Counted from the stretch's first letter, positions 1 to 9,648 are shown. The stretch: DNA of 64,000 nucleotides from Candidatus Poribacteria bacterium (GCA_012270865.1 JAAXHL010000007.1:1-64000), one strand, 5' to 3'. Notes: a model not told the origin generated them from the letters alone. Numbers and translations are program-made.

Positions 1-33
1 ACTCAACATTGAACGACTACTAGAGCCCCCGGA

Positions 34-543
34 ATGACATCTACTACAAATCGGTTGATGCTTCATATTGCGAGAAGCACTATCAACAGTCCTTTCATTT
101 CTATCACGCGTTCGTACGGAGTGGCTTGGCACTATGCAATGTCAAGTAGTGAGAGGACTCCTACACTAAATGATCTTGCCTATGTCCATGAAATTGAAAT
201 TCAGGAACCGCTACCGCCCACTCTACAACTCCTTGATCCGGTCAAGGAAGTCACACAGACGTTACCGTCTCCGACAAACCCTGGGCCGCCTTACCAACAC
301 GATGGGTTGCCTGATTTCTTGATAGGGATTGTTGATCCTGGAAATATGGGGCATTTTTTAACGCCGACTTCGCTGCAGCCGCCTGGAAGCGAAGGTACAC
401 CACGCACGCCGAACTTAACCATTGAATTAGAGACACTTGTCCGAGCATTACGGGATACCGAAATCCTTGCACATGGTATCATTCCCGCAGCTTGTGTAAA
501 GAATAGTTTCAGCGTTTATCCAGCTGCACAATTTCAATTTTAA
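34..543 (+). CDS. Hypothetical protein, 169 aa
   Basis: I do not recognise the family. A stop codon at 10-12 in the same frame shows the reading frame begins inside the window. There is no convincing ribosome binding site before the ATG, so a later start is possible. The protein has no clear membrane segment. Its middle is rich in Pro, Thr and Gly (about residues 65-125), which suggests a flexible linker between a short N-terminal part and a C-terminal segment of about 45 residues. It ends 22 nt before the next gene, so the two are probably one transcription unit. Function unknown. Confidence 0.5.
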   Translation: MTSTTNRLMLHIARSTINSPFISITRSYGVAWHYAMSSSERTPTLNDLAYVHEIEIQEPLPPTLQLLDPVKEVTQTLPSPTNPGPPYQHDGLPDFLIGIVDPGNMGHFLTPTSLQPPGSEGTPRTPNLTIELETLVRALRDTEILAHGIIPAACVKNSFSVYPAAQFQF

Positions 544-565
544 TTAATGAGGCGGAGAAACTCCC

Positions 566-901
566 ATGAAACACATCGTTGATAACGTTAACAATCTCAA
601 AATCACATTTAAGACGCTTGACTTGGCAGGGCGTGTGCCTTTTACTGATTCTATTGAACTTCTCGGCGTAGAACTCCAGTACCATGAGGGGCGTGGTCCG
701 CTTTTCATGGGACGTGTTCGGTATGCCATCAATGGTGTCAAACAAGAAGAAGGGTTTCCACTTGATCTGCACAAGGGGGCATTCACCCCCACCGTCCGTA
801 TTCAAGAGGCAGGATTGGAGGATAAACTCCAGGCAGTAGGTCCCGACATCGCCAGGATTGTGTATGAAGATTTAGCAGCACAACGACGAGCGCGCTCCTG
901 A
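566..901 (+). CDS. Hypothetical protein, 111 aa
   Basis: A small soluble-looking protein of unknown function. A purine-rich Shine-Dalgarno stretch (gaggcggag) lies just upstream of the ATG. The sequence shows alternating hydrophobic and polar residues consistent with a compact alpha/beta fold and ends in a basic tail (RRARS). There is no signal peptide or membrane segment. It follows the preceding unknown gene by 22 nt, so the two are likely co-transcribed. Confidence 0.6.
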   Translation: MKHIVDNVNNLKITFKTLDLAGRVPFTDSIELLGVELQYHEGRGPLFMGRVRYAINGVKQEEGFPLDLHKGAFTPTVRIQEAGLEDKLQAVGPDIARIVYEDLAAQRRARS

Positions 902-917
902 GTAAGAAGAAACGCGG

Positions 918-1061
918 ATGAATACACCAAACCCACCTGATACACAAACCGACCTCAGCCGCGTCTTGGCAAAAATCACCGAGATAACCGAAAAATCTGA
1001 CAATTGTTGTGTGTATTCCAGCAGATCTTCATTAACCTCACCTCCGACAACACCGCATTAA
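918..1061 (+). pseudogene. Short 47-codon remnant of a larger gene
   Basis: A 47-codon frame starts at an ATG preceded by an A/G-rich stretch (taagaagaaa). Its first 28 residues look like ordinary coding sequence (MNTPNPPDTQTDLSRVLAKI, then TEITEKSD). After that the composition becomes low-quality (Cys, Ser, Thr, Pro) and the frame stops. This looks like the first part of a gene whose remainder was deleted. The start resembles the N-terminus of FRG-domain proteins as I remember them; that is recollection and was not checked. Confidence 0.3.
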
Positions 1062-1066
1062 AAATT

Positions 1067-1095
1067 TTGCATGCCAACTGTTTTTATGCTATAAT
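1067..1095 (+). promoter_or_regulatory. Sigma70-type promoter with extended -10
   Basis: TTGCAT at 1067-1072, a 17-nt spacer, and a perfect TATAAT at 1090-1095 preceded by TG at the extended -10 position (1087-1088). It points towards the small membrane protein gene at 1185, which would give a leader of about 80-90 nt. Confidence 0.6.
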
Positions 1096-1184
1096 ATCCA
1101 TAATTTGATTCACCCGATTTCTTGAAGTAATGACGCAGTTACGCTCACCAAAGAAATACGTCAGCATGTGGAGAGATCATAACC

Positions 1185-1445
1185 ATGAGAACACGTCGCA
1201 ATACAACCAAACACGCCCTCAATAAAGGCGATCTACTCGATCAGAAATGGCTAACCTATCTTTTAGCTATCGTTCTTATCTTACTCGTCCTTGTGTTTGT
1301 TGTTTTACTTACCCCTAAATATAAACAATATGTCGTCGATACCGTCAGAAGTGTGTTTTACGGAACAAAACAGAAGGCACCGCGCCCGAAGGCTTCACCC
1401 GTAAAATTCCAGCAACCTATCCTACCCAACGGCTTGACCTTTTGA
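1185..1445 (+). CDS. Small single-span membrane protein, 86 aa
   Basis: An 86-residue protein with a basic N-terminus, one strongly hydrophobic helix at about residues 24-42 (LTYLLAIVLILLVLVFVVLL) and a basic, Pro-rich C-terminal tail. The positive N-terminus before the helix suggests the N-terminus is cytoplasmic. GGAGAG lies upstream of the ATG, and a good promoter ends 89 nt before it. No family is recognised. It precedes an LptE-like lipoprotein gene, so an envelope role is possible but unproven. Confidence 0.6.
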   Translation: MRTRRNTTKHALNKGDLLDQKWLTYLLAIVLILLVLVFVVLLTPKYKQYVVDTVRSVFYGTKQKAPRPKASPVKFQQPILPNGLTF

Positions 1446-1515
1446 ACACGAGACGGAAGGGATGTCATTATAATGCAGAATGGATTGCACATTTCAACAA
1501 AACTCGGAGTATAAA

Positions 1516-2031
1516 ATGTCTAAAGCAGTGTTTCTATTAGGAATACCAATATGGCTGAGTATCGTTTCTGGATGCGGGTACGTTTCCAAATCGGAGTACT
1601 TAGAGCACATCGACACCATTCGTATTGCACCTATTGAAATCTTGGATGCCGATTTCTCTTACGATAACGCGACCCAGCGTCCTTACGATGAAGTCATTCA
1701 CGAAAAACTGACGCAGCGTTTCAACAGGAAATGGCGAGACGGCAACGATTCCGAACTTACAATGCGGATACAAGATTTTGATCTACGTGAACAAGACTAC
1801 GGACCCCAAGGGCAAGTCGAAATGGTACGCATGACGCTACAGATTGAGTACGAATTCTTTGACCGCGTTCGCAACAACATGATCGCGCAATCGGACAACT
1901 ACCTCCAAGTTCATGATTACTACATCGTCCCAGGCAGAGCTGAACCACAGGAAACCCGAGAAGAAGCTGAACGGCGTATTGTAGACGAACTGATCGACGA
2001 CCTTTACAACCAACTCGCAGAACAGTGGTAA
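1516..2031 (+). CDS. LptE-like LPS-assembly lipoprotein
   Basis: A 171-aa lipoprotein. The signal sequence ends in a lipobox (VSGC), and the mature protein begins Cys-Gly-Tyr, as LptE proteins commonly do. The body has the LptE pattern: a first strand (TIRIAPIEI), an RPYDEVIHEKLTQRF helix, beta strands with alternating residues, and a C-terminal amphipathic helix ending in Trp. LptE partners the LptD outer-membrane translocon that places lipopolysaccharide in the outer leaflet. An upstream ATG at 1480 is possible, but the start at 1516 has GGAG at proper spacing and places the signal peptide at the N-terminus. LptE sequences diverge strongly, so the family call rests on pattern. Confidence 0.6.
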   Translation: MSKAVFLLGIPIWLSIVSGCGYVSKSEYLEHIDTIRIAPIEILDADFSYDNATQRPYDEVIHEKLTQRFNRKWRDGNDSELTMRIQDFDLREQDYGPQGQVEMVRMTLQIEYEFFDRVRNNMIAQSDNYLQVHDYYIVPGRAEPQETREEAERRIVDELIDDLYNQLAEQW

Positions 2032-2059
2032 GCGAACGCAGTCGGGAGCTTTCTCACGA

Positions 2060-3139
2060 ATGAAATACATAACAACAGGTATTTTTGACAAATTCCATCG
2101 TTTCTGCTTCAGTATCTGCATTTTTTTTAGTTTGATGTTAACTTCATGTGCTCCTGAACAAGGAAATTGGACAGCAGTTCAGCAGGAAGGCAGATATATC
2201 TACGGGGTCTGGTACGGTTCTACAGCGAAGAAGACAGAGCAGATGCTGTTGGAAGTCGCAGAAAATATAAAAGACGCTTCGGCACTGTCCGAACCAGAAG
2301 ATGCCGTAAAGACAACAGTAGCACCAGAGCAGCTGTTACCGAACAGCCAAAAATTACTCGGTTGGGTACAGTCGCGTGCTCCTTCAACATATCAAGGGAA
2401 AACGCTTTATCGGGATAGAGCGACTACAGCAGCCGCTTTACCCGACCTATACTACGCTTACGGCTTTCAACGACAAGCAGAGGTGGAATACCAAGCCCCT
2501 CAATTCGGTTCAAAACCGTTGATTTTACTCGAAATCTTCGATATGGGAACCCCAGAAAACGCCTTCGGAATTTACAGTTTTTACACCTATCCACGAATGA
2601 CATTTGAATGGGTCGGCACTAAGGCAATGCTTTCAGGTGGCTATCTCCGATTCGCAAAAGGAAAATATTTCGTTCAGATTGAAGGCTACGAATTCGCTAC
2701 AGGTATCCGTGAAGGGATGATTGCACTCGCAAAAGCCGTAGCAGCGGAGATTCAAGACCCGCCACCGGAACTACAAATGCTCACGCTTTTACCGAAAAAC
2801 AACAAGATATATGGAAGTACCAAGTTATTCCGATCCGATTGGGCACTAAACCAAATCTACAGCACATTACCTATCAATATACCCCTGTTGACGGATACAG
2901 CGGTCGGCATTTCCGCACGCTATCAAAATAATCTCCGCACAAAAGATTGGACAGATTCACGAGTTGTTTTTATCATCCGTTTCCCGGACAACGCTACAGC
3001 GGAATCTACATACACCCGTTACCGAGACATGATATATGCCCTAATGGACGGGCTTGACGGGATTGACAGTTTTATAAAGAGAACGGATGGCGCGGTTCTC
3101 TTCAACGGTACTTTTGCAGTAACGGTGAACCCAGAATAA
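2060..3139 (+). CDS. DUF6599-like lipoprotein, 359 aa
   Basis: A secreted lipoprotein with a long hydrophobic signal sequence ending in the lipobox LTSC (Cys at about residue 30). The mature protein contains a segment rich in aromatic residues with the pattern DMGTPENAFGIYSFY at about 160-175, followed by a second repeat-like alpha/beta half. This resembles the DUF6599 family, whose role is unknown. It starts 28 nt after the LptE-like gene and ends 13 nt before the amidohydrolase gene, so the three probably form an operon. The lipoprotein is expected in the periplasm or outer membrane. Family call from memory of the sequence pattern. Confidence 0.6.
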   Translation: MKYITTGIFDKFHRFCFSICIFFSLMLTSCAPEQGNWTAVQQEGRYIYGVWYGSTAKKTEQMLLEVAENIKDASALSEPEDAVKTTVAPEQLLPNSQKLLGWVQSRAPSTYQGKTLYRDRATTAAALPDLYYAYGFQRQAEVEYQAPQFGSKPLILLEIFDMGTPENAFGIYSFYTYPRMTFEWVGTKAMLSGGYLRFAKGKYFVQIEGYEFATGIREGMIALAKAVAAEIQDPPPELQMLTLLPKNNKIYGSTKLFRSDWALNQIYSTLPINIPLLTDTAVGISARYQNNLRTKDWTDSRVVFIIRFPDNATAESTYTRYRDMIYALMDGLDGIDSFIKRTDGAVLFNGTFAVTVNPE

Positions 3140-3152
3140 AGGAGACCTTCTC

Positions 3153-3905
3153 ATGCGAGGCGATTTTGAAGCCTATCTCAACGACACATTTCGTGATGAA
3201 AACGGCAAACTCAATTTAGCAGCTTTGTTGGAATTAGAGGACGAAGCTGATATGGATGTCGTTGTCGTCATGCCGAACCCCCAACCGCTTCCCGAAAACA
3301 GTGAACTTGCCGAGGCGATTCGCGGGAATCCGCGCGCCCTCGGTTGCGCACTCGTACATCCAACAGAACCGGAACCTGTTGAGCAGGTCAGATTGACTGC
3401 TGAAGTGTGGGAAATGCCCGGAATTAAACTCATGCCTGCTATTCACAACTACAATGTAGATGATCCCATCGTCCGTCCTGTTGTCGAAGCCGCACGCGAC
3501 TATGGACTTATCATCTCGATTCACTCCGGTCCTAACAACTGCCACCCGAACCGTATCGGCACTGTCGCGAGTTGGGTGCCAGAAACCCCTATTATCATGG
3601 ATCACATGGGGTTCCCTGACGATTTAGACGCTGGCATCTCTGTCGCAAAAGCCAACAGGAATGTCTCACTCGGTACCACTATCCTCCGCTTTCATCGCCG
3701 CTGGGGAACCGATCCAGACAAGGTCGTTCCTACTGAAGTAAAGAAAGCCGTCGATGAACTCGGACCCGAACAGATCGTCTTCGGTTCCAACCTACCGGAA
3801 TACCGACCTATTCAAGTTATTAATGCCCTTAAACGTTTGGAACTCGGCGATGATGCCGAAGCACTAATTTTCGGGGATAATCTTGCACGGATCTATGGAC
3901 TTTAA
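3153..3905 (+). CDS. Amidohydrolase-family (TIM-barrel) protein, 250 aa
   Basis: Motifs of the amidohydrolase-2 branch are visible: IHSG at about residue 126, MDHMG at about 150, and FGSNLPEY near 210, followed by the usual C-terminal NLARIYGL. The family's N-terminal metal-binding HxH is absent. The start is supported by AAGGAGA 8 nt before the ATG, so the short N-terminus appears genuine rather than a misplaced start. Such proteins can be hydrolases or decarboxylases with one metal, or can be inactive. Substrate unknown. It lies 13 nt downstream of a lipoprotein gene and upstream of gcvT. Confidence 0.75.
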   Translation: MRGDFEAYLNDTFRDENGKLNLAALLELEDEADMDVVVVMPNPQPLPENSELAEAIRGNPRALGCALVHPTEPEPVEQVRLTAEVWEMPGIKLMPAIHNYNVDDPIVRPVVEAARDYGLIISIHSGPNNCHPNRIGTVASWVPETPIIMDHMGFPDDLDAGISVAKANRNVSLGTTILRFHRRWGTDPDKVVPTEVKKAVDELGPEQIVFGSNLPEYRPIQVINALKRLELGDDAEALIFGDNLARIYGL

Positions 3906-3968
3906 GGCACATCTGAAGGAAAATCGTGATAATCCACTAATCCTGTAAATCCCGATTCAGACAGAAAC

Positions 3969-5045
3969 ATGAAAAGAACACCGCTTTATCAAGTCCATAA
4001 AACCCTCAACGCCAAATTCACAGAATTCGGTGGGTGGGAGATGCCGATCCAATACAGTAGTATTGTTAAGGAGCATCTCGCTGTGCGAGCAACTGTCGGC
4101 TTGTTTGACCTGTCGCACATGGGTGAATTCGAGATTCACGGACACGGCGCGAACGAGTTAGTCCAAAAACTCAGCACCAACGATGTCGGGCGTTTAACGG
4201 ATGGACGCGCATTGTATACCCTCTTCTGTAATGAAGCAGGCGGAATCGTTGACGACCTCCTTATTTATCGGTATACGGATAATCACTATATGCTGGTCGT
4301 CAATGCCGCGAACATTCAAAAAGACTTGGCATGGGTTCGGAACCACAACGATACGGATGTAGAAATAGAAGACCTCAGCAATGAAACCGCTCTCATCGCA
4401 CTACAAGGTCCAAAAGCAATAGACATTTTAAATCCTTTTGTTCCTAAACGAGATATTTCTAAAATTTCGTTTTTTCGGTTTGCAGTAGACGAGGTTGCGG
4501 GTATCCGTGCCACTATTTCACGAACAGGGTATACCGGAGAAATCGGTTTTGAGTTATATGTTGATGCCAACGATGCCGAAAAATTATGGAACGCGCTCTA
4601 TCCTGCAGTCATTGAAGCAGAAGGACAACCCGTAGGACTCGGCGCACGCGACACATTACGCCTTGAAGCCGGACTCCGACTCTACGGTGTAGATATGAAC
4701 GACGATACAAACCCTTACGAAGTTGGACTTGATAAGTTCGTCAAATCCAAAAATCGCCAATTTGTTGGGAAAAATGCACTCCTTGCCGCGAAAAAGAAGG
4801 GCATTGAGAAGCAGATGATAGGTTTTCAGATGCTTGACCGTGCCGTGGCTCGTACGGGTTATGCCGTCTATCAGGGCGATGAACATATCGGGAACGTAAC
4901 AAGCGGCGCACCTTCACCGAGCCTGAAATGCAACATCGGTTTCGCCATTGTAACCTCACAAACAGTATCTGAAGATGATAAAATCGACATAGAAATTCGG
5001 GGTAGGAGACACCCAGCTAAAATTGTAACGGAACCATTCATCTAA
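3969..5045 (+). CDS. gcvT: Aminomethyltransferase (glycine cleavage T protein)
   Basis: GcvT takes the aminomethyl group carried on lipoyl-GcvH, releases ammonia and transfers the one-carbon unit to tetrahydrofolate. At 358 aa it is the usual family length. Family hallmarks are present: an N-terminal TPLYQVHKTLNAKFTEFGGW stretch, LFDLSHMGE at about 44, RTGYTGEIGFELY near 180-195, and a C-terminal barrel with GNVTSGAPSPSL. It lies in the same direction as gcvH and gcvP but is separated from them by a Uma2-type nuclease gene and about 460 nt of repeat-bearing DNA, which is not the compact gcvTHP arrangement. Confidence 0.95.
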   Translation: MKRTPLYQVHKTLNAKFTEFGGWEMPIQYSSIVKEHLAVRATVGLFDLSHMGEFEIHGHGANELVQKLSTNDVGRLTDGRALYTLFCNEAGGIVDDLLIYRYTDNHYMLVVNAANIQKDLAWVRNHNDTDVEIEDLSNETALIALQGPKAIDILNPFVPKRDISKISFFRFAVDEVAGIRATISRTGYTGEIGFELYVDANDAEKLWNALYPAVIEAEGQPVGLGARDTLRLEAGLRLYGVDMNDDTNPYEVGLDKFVKSKNRQFVGKNALLAAKKKGIEKQMIGFQMLDRAVARTGYAVYQGDEHIGNVTSGAPSPSLKCNIGFAIVTSQTVSEDDKIDIEIRGRRHPAKIVTEPFI

Positions 5046-5070
5046 TATCAATAATCAAACGGAGAAAATC

Positions 5071-5886
5071 ATGGATACCATAAACGGCTTTGAATTCAAG
5101 CAGAGAAAGTATATGCCAGTCTTCCCGAAAGCAAACGGCAAAACGACTGCCTATATTGAAGGTTATCCGTGTGAAGATGACGAACATATCTCCGCAACCT
5201 TTTTTCACGGCGAACAGATTAACACGCTTGCCGATCAATTCAAACGATACTTCGCAATCAACGAACTTGTTATGATCGGTATCGACAGTTTCATCTATTA
5301 CAGTGAAGGCGACATCACAAAATGTGTTGCTCCAGATATTTACATCGTCTTCGGCGTTGCGAAATATCCGTTACGGCGTAGTTTCTATACATGGGCAGAA
5401 GGCGCAGCACCCGTTGCCGTCTTTGAGTTCCTCTCTGACGCGACAGCACATCAAGATCGTACAGAAAAAGTCAACGTGTATCTCAACGATATAGGTGTCC
5501 AAGAGTATTTTATACATCAACCGGAGTTAAAGAAGCCTGCGGAATTTCGGGGATGGCGGAAGGACCCATCAGGCAGCATCATTGAGATGGAACCCGACCC
5601 GCAAGGCGGTCTGTTCAGCGAAGCGTTAAATCTCTACTTTCGGTACGAAGAACAACACCGGACGCACGTTAGGCTATTACGTCCGTATCTGCCAGATGGC
5701 ACGCCGATTCCAACATCTCTGGAGGAGCAGCACCTGAAAGAGGCAGCAGAAGCGCGCGCCGAAGAAGAAGCACGACTGAAAGAAGTCGCACAGGCACGCG
5801 CCGAAGAAGAAGCACAACGCCGACAGGATGCTGAAACAGAATTAGAAAGACTCCGGACACAGCTTGCTGACCTTCAAAATCAATAG
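5071..5886 (+). CDS. Uma2-family (DUF820) putative endonuclease
   Basis: A PD-(D/E)xK-type fold protein. The likely catalytic residues are the Asp in APDIYIVF, the Glu in VFEFLS and the Lys in TEKVNVYLND, in the order seen in Uma2/DUF820 proteins. After the core (about residues 1-200) comes a charged tail (about 215-271) with an imperfect repeat of ARAEEEARLKE and QARAEEEAQRR, which predicts a coiled coil. Uma2 genes occur in large numbers in some genomes, and their target is not known. The gene starts 25 nt after gcvT and may be a later insertion between gcvT and gcvH. Confidence 0.8.
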   Translation: MDTINGFEFKQRKYMPVFPKANGKTTAYIEGYPCEDDEHISATFFHGEQINTLADQFKRYFAINELVMIGIDSFIYYSEGDITKCVAPDIYIVFGVAKYPLRRSFYTWAEGAAPVAVFEFLSDATAHQDRTEKVNVYLNDIGVQEYFIHQPELKKPAEFRGWRKDPSGSIIEMEPDPQGGLFSEALNLYFRYEEQHRTHVRLLRPYLPDGTPIPTSLEEQHLKEAAEARAEEEARLKEVAQARAEEEAQRRQDAETELERLRTQLADLQNQ

Positions 5887-5943
5887 TTCCGTTAAAAGTA
5901 GTAGGCACACGGCGTATGCTGTAACCCGATGAGGGGATAAAAG

Positions 5944-6078
5944 GCAGATCCGAACAGTATCCTCGTCAAAGTGTGTGAAGAGGAATATGGTTGGGGATTT
6001 TATCTGCGCATTACAGACAAAAATGGAAAAACTTTTGATGATTTGGAAATCAATCGTGCTATGCAGGTTGGAGAATGA
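5944..6078 (+). pseudogene. Gene-tail fragment without a start codon
   Basis: An open frame of 44 codons ends in TGA and reads like a genuine protein C-terminus (EEEYGWGFYLRITDKNG then KTFDDLEINRAM). No ATG opens it and no ribosome binding site is visible. It probably is the leftover tail of a deleted gene, although a GTG start at codon 10 cannot be excluded. It lies in the 461-nt interval between the Uma2 gene and gcvH. Confidence 0.3.
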
Positions 6079-6152
6079 TATAATCGTAATAGGTGAGAAT
6101 CAGAATAATGTCTAATTGTAATTCGCAGCCTTGCGAGCATTTTGAAGGTCAT

Positions 6153-6179
6153 ACTGCAGGCGGGGTTTGTAACCCCACC
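6153..6179 (+). repeat. GGCGGGGTT hairpin repeat
   Basis: The core TGCAGGCGGGGTTTGTAACC leads into a 9-position stem with one mismatch and a 3-nt loop (6159-6179). The same core recurs at about 9673, 11293, 33367 and, in diverged form, 32206 and 37050. Confidence 0.7.
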
Positions 6180-6204
6180 ATTGTAAAGTTAATTATGGAA
6201 TAGA

Positions 6205-6307
6205 ACTTACGCAATTCCTCTTAAAGTCCCCCTGATAAGGGGGATTTAGGGGGTTAATTCCTACTTTTTACGTCTAAACGTCCAATATTTTCTCAATTTG
6301 CGTAAGT
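6205..6307. repeat. Small element bounded by ACTTACGCA inverted ends
   Basis: ACTTACGCA at 6205-6213 and its reverse complement TGCGTAAGT at 6299-6307 bound about 100 nt. The interior contains a C-rich/G-rich hairpin (about 6226-6256, GTCCCCCTGATAAGGGGGAT). The same ends bound larger elements at 52373-52557 and 62558-62715. It lies 40 nt before the start of gcvH. Confidence 0.65.
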
Positions 6308-6347
6308 CCTGTGGAATTTACTATAAATAAACGTGAAGGAAAATGAG

Positions 6348-6734
6348 ATGATTCCAGATAATTTAAAATACAACGAAAGCCATGAATGGGCAAAGCAGGA
6401 AGATGACATCGTTACCATCGGTATCACAGACTATGCCCAATCCGAAATCCAAGACATCGTCTATGTTGAGCTGCCAGAAGTCGGCACCGAACTCACACAG
6501 AAAACCGAATTCGGTGTGATAGAATCTGTCAAAGCCGCGTTCGACCTCTACGCACCCGTCAGTGGTGAAGTGATTGAGGTCAACGAATCGTTACTTGACG
6601 CTCCCGAACAGGTGAACGAATCGCCTTACGATGACGGATGGTTTCTCAAGATTCGGATAACAGACCCAAGCGAACTTGACGCACTTCTCGATGCCGATAG
6701 TTATCAAGCACATATTGAGGCGGAGCATGCTTGA
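6348..6734 (+). CDS. gcvH: Glycine cleavage H protein
   Basis: GcvH is the lipoylated carrier that shuttles the aminomethyl group from GcvP to GcvT. At 128 aa it has the normal length. The lipoylation site is Lys62 in [15 protein letters not shown]. An in-frame GTG at 6333 exists, but the ATG at 6348 has GAAGGA at good spacing and gives the typical start [14 protein letters not shown]. The 3' end overlaps gcvP by 8 nt (ATGCTTGA), which implies translational coupling. Confidence 0.95.
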   Translation: MIPDNLKYNESHEWAKQEDDIVTIGITDYAQSEIQDIVYVELPEVGTELTQKTEFGVIESVKAAFDLYAPVSGEVIEVNESLLDAPEQVNESPYDDGWFLKIRITDPSELDALLDADSYQAHIEAEHA

Positions 6735-9642
6735 TACAAAAAACAAAACTTCCACCTTCGCAGAGCGGCACATCGGTCCTCGTCCTGAAGATATTCAACG
6801 GATGTTGACAACGCTCGGTTATCCTTCAATGGCGCATTTCATTGAAGATGTCGTACCAGCCAATATTCGCTTATCGTCAGATTTCGTACTAAATGATGGC
6901 AAGAAGGGTTCAGGACATAACTCGCAACCTTATACCGCCAAATCAGAAGCAGAAGTGCTTGCGACGTTAAAAGAGATCGCCTCCCACAATCAGGTCTTCC
7001 GGTCTTTTATCGGGATGGGGTACCATAACTGCTTCGTTCCACCCGTCATCCAACGTAACATTTTAGAAGACCCGGGATGGTACACGCAATACACGCCGTA
7101 TCAGGCTGAGATTTCACAGGGACGTTTAGAGGCACTCCTCAATTTCCAAACAATGGTTATCGACTTAACCGGCTTACCTATCGCGAACGCCTCGCTCCTT
7201 GACGAAGCAACGGCTGCAGCGGAAGCTATGGGAATGTGTTTCGCAAATGTACCCGCGAAGATTAGTCGAACCTTTTTTGTCTCAGAAACCTGTCATCCAC
7301 AAACAATCGCTGTTCTACAAACACGCGCCGAACCCCTCGGCATCGAATTACAAATCGGTGATCATCGTGATGTCAATTTTGACACACCGATATTAGGTGC
7401 CATCGTGCAATATCCCGCCACAGATGGGACAATTTACGATTACCGTCAATTCGCCGAACAAGTGCATGCTGCCGGTGGATTATTTGTTACTGCTACAGAC
7501 CTTTTAGCACTCCTGCTGCTAAAGTCTCCGAGCGAATTCGGGGCAGACATTGCTATCGGGAACTCACAACGATTTGGCGTTCCGCTTGGATATGGCGGGC
7601 CCCACGCAGCGTTTCTTTCCACACATGAAGAGCTTAAACGGAGTATCCCCGGACGAATCGCAGGCGTATCCCACGATGTAAACGGTGAAACCGCCATCCG
7701 ATTGGCACTCCAGACGCGCGAACAGCATATCCGACGTGAAAAAGCCACAAGCAACATCTGCACAGCACAAGTCCTCCTCGCTGTTATGGCTGGAATGTAC
7801 GCAGTCTATCACGGACCCAACGGACTTAAACGAATCGCTGAGCGTGTACACGCGCACACCTGCACCCTACGAAACGGACTCGAAGCACTCGGCTATAACA
7901 CTGGAGAATCTCCCTGTTTTGATACAATTTCCATTACCCTCCCATCAGAAGAAATGGCTGAGAAATTACTCACCGCTGCACGTGCGAAACAGATAAACTT
8001 ACGAGCAATCGATCCAACGCACATCGGCATCTCCTTGGATGAAACAGTAACATCAGACGATGTTGAAGAACTTCAGCAGATCTTCGCGGAAAATAGTGCG
8101 GAAAACACAAAGCAACCTTCCGATCTTCCGTCCTTCCAGTCTTCCACTGTCATCCCTGTCGGGCTCCAGCGTGAAACGCCCTATCTGACGCATCCGGTTT
8201 TCAATAGCTACCACTCTGAAACCGAGATGCTCCGTTATATCCGCAGGCTCCAAACCAAAGATCTTTCCCTTGTGAATGCTATGATACCCCTCGGCTCCTG
8301 TACCATGAAACTCAACGCGACAACGGAGATGATACCCGTAACATGGCGTGAGTTTGGCGAACTACATCCGTTTGCCCCACAAGAACAGGCAGAAGGCTAC
8401 CGACACCTATTTCTACAACTGGAAACATGGTTAGCCGAAATAACAGGTTATAGCGGTATCTCATTACAACCCAACGCGGGATCACAAGGCGAATACGCGG
8501 GATTGTTAGTCATTCGCAAATATCACCAGAGTCGTGGGGAATCGCATCGAGATGTCTGTTTAATTCCAACATCGGCACACGGTACCAACCCCGCGAGTGC
8601 TGTCATGGCAGGCATGAAAGTCGTCGTCGTCGCCTGCGATTCAGACGGAAATATTGATCTTGACGACCTCCGAACCAAAGCAGAAACGCACCGCAACACA
8701 CTTGCCGCAGCGATGATTACCTATCCATCAACACACGGCGTTTTTGAAGAGAAAATTCGCGAAATTTGCGATATTGTCCATCAATTCGGCGGACAGGTCT
8801 ACATGGACGGTGCAAACCTAAATGCGCTTGTCGGTATCGCACAACCAGCAGATATCGGAGCAGATGTCTGCCATCTTAATCTTCATAAAACCTTTTGCAT
8901 CCCTCACGGCGGCGGTGGACCAGGCATGGGACCCATCGGGGTCAAAGCACATCTCACAGATTTCTTGCCGACACACCCCATTGTCCCCGTCGGTGGTAAA
9001 GACGGCATCGGTGCCGTATCCGCAGCACCCTGGGGAAGTCCCGGAATCCTACCGATCTCTTGGGCGTATATCGCTATGATGGGAGCAGAAGGACTCACAT
9101 CTGCAACTGAAGTCGCAATCCTTAACGCCAACTATATTGCAAAGAAACTCGCACCGCACTATCCTGTACTTTATACAGGTAAACAAGGCTTAGTCGCTCA
9201 CGAATGTATCATCGACTTACGTACCTTCAAAAAGAGTGCCGACATAGACGTAACCGATGTCGCAAAACGGTTGATGGATTACGGATTCCACGCGCCGACG
9301 GTCTCTTGGCCCGTGCCAGGCGCGATGATGATTGAACCGACAGAAAGTGAATCAAGAGCCGAGTTAGAGCGGTTCTGCGATGCCCTTATCTCGATTCGCG
9401 AAGAGATCGCCGAGGTTGAGGAAGGCACTACTGATCGCGAAGACAACGTCTTGAAAAACGCGCCACACACGGTGCAAATGGTGACGCAGTCCGACTGGTG
9501 CCACCCCTACTCGCGCGAAAAAGCAGCGTTTCCGAAACCGTGGGTCCGCGAGGCTAAGTTTTGGCCCCCTGTGGCACGTATCAACGAAGTCTATGGGGAT
9601 AGAAATCTTATGTGTGCCTGTCCACCCCTTGATGAATATTAA
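6727..9642 (+). CDS. gcvP: Glycine dehydrogenase (glycine cleavage P protein)
   Basis: GcvP is the PLP enzyme that decarboxylates glycine and loads the aminomethyl group onto lipoyl-GcvH. At 971 aa it is the single-chain form in which both P-protein halves are fused. The PLP lysine is Lys721 in [18 protein letters not shown]. The N-terminal half begins with [17 protein letters not shown], typical of the family. The start was set at 6727 because this ATG overlaps the gcvH stop and follows a purine-rich GAGGCGGAG; an upstream in-frame ATG at 6676 would lie deep inside gcvH. A shorter linker between the halves (about 455-475) is poorly conserved. Confidence 0.95.
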   Translation: MLDTKNKTSTFAERHIGPRPEDIQRMLTTLGYPSMAHFIEDVVPANIRLSSDFVLNDGKKGSGHNSQPYTAKSEAEVLATLKEIASHNQVFRSFIGMGYHNCFVPPVIQRNILEDPGWYTQYTPYQAEISQGRLEALLNFQTMVIDLTGLPIANASLLDEATAAAEAMGMCFANVPAKISRTFFVSETCHPQTIAVLQTRAEPLGIELQIGDHRDVNFDTPILGAIVQYPATDGTIYDYRQFAEQVHAAGGLFVTATDLLALLLLKSPSEFGADIAIGNSQRFGVPLGYGGPHAAFLSTHEELKRSIPGRIAGVSHDVNGETAIRLALQTREQHIRREKATSNICTAQVLLAVMAGMYAVYHGPNGLKRIAERVHAHTCTLRNGLEALGYNTGESPCFDTISITLPSEEMAEKLLTAARAKQINLRAIDPTHIGISLDETVTSDDVEELQQIFAENSAENTKQPSDLPSFQSSTVIPVGLQRETPYLTHPVFNSYHSETEMLRYIRRLQTKDLSLVNAMIPLGSCTMKLNATTEMIPVTWREFGELHPFAPQEQAEGYRHLFLQLETWLAEITGYSGISLQPNAGSQGEYAGLLVIRKYHQSRGESHRDVCLIPTSAHGTNPASAVMAGMKVVVVACDSDGNIDLDDLRTKAETHRNTLAAAMITYPSTHGVFEEKIREICDIVHQFGGQVYMDGANLNALVGIAQPADIGADVCHLNLHKTFCIPHGGGGPGMGPIGVKAHLTDFLPTHPIVPVGGKDGIGAVSAAPWGSPGILPISWAYIAMMGAEGLTSATEVAILNANYIAKKLAPHYPVLYTGKQGLVAHECIIDLRTFKKSADIDVTDVAKRLMDYGFHAPTVSWPVPGAMMIEPTESESRAELERFCDALISIREEIAEVEEGTTDREDNVLKNAPHTVQMVTQSDWCHPYSREKAAFPKPWVREAKFWPPVARINEVYGDRNLMCACPPLDEY

Positions 9643-9648
9643 AGGAAT

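Noticed and set aside
1442-1474. TTGAAC and TATAAT before the LptE-like gene as a promoter
   Set aside because: The -10 box is perfect, but the spacer is 21 nt and no better -35 box is present, so support is too weak.
6676-6726. Earlier ATG for gcvP inside gcvH
   Set aside because: It would overlap gcvH by 59 nt and add residues not found in GcvP; the ATG at 6727 has a purine-rich upstream sequence.
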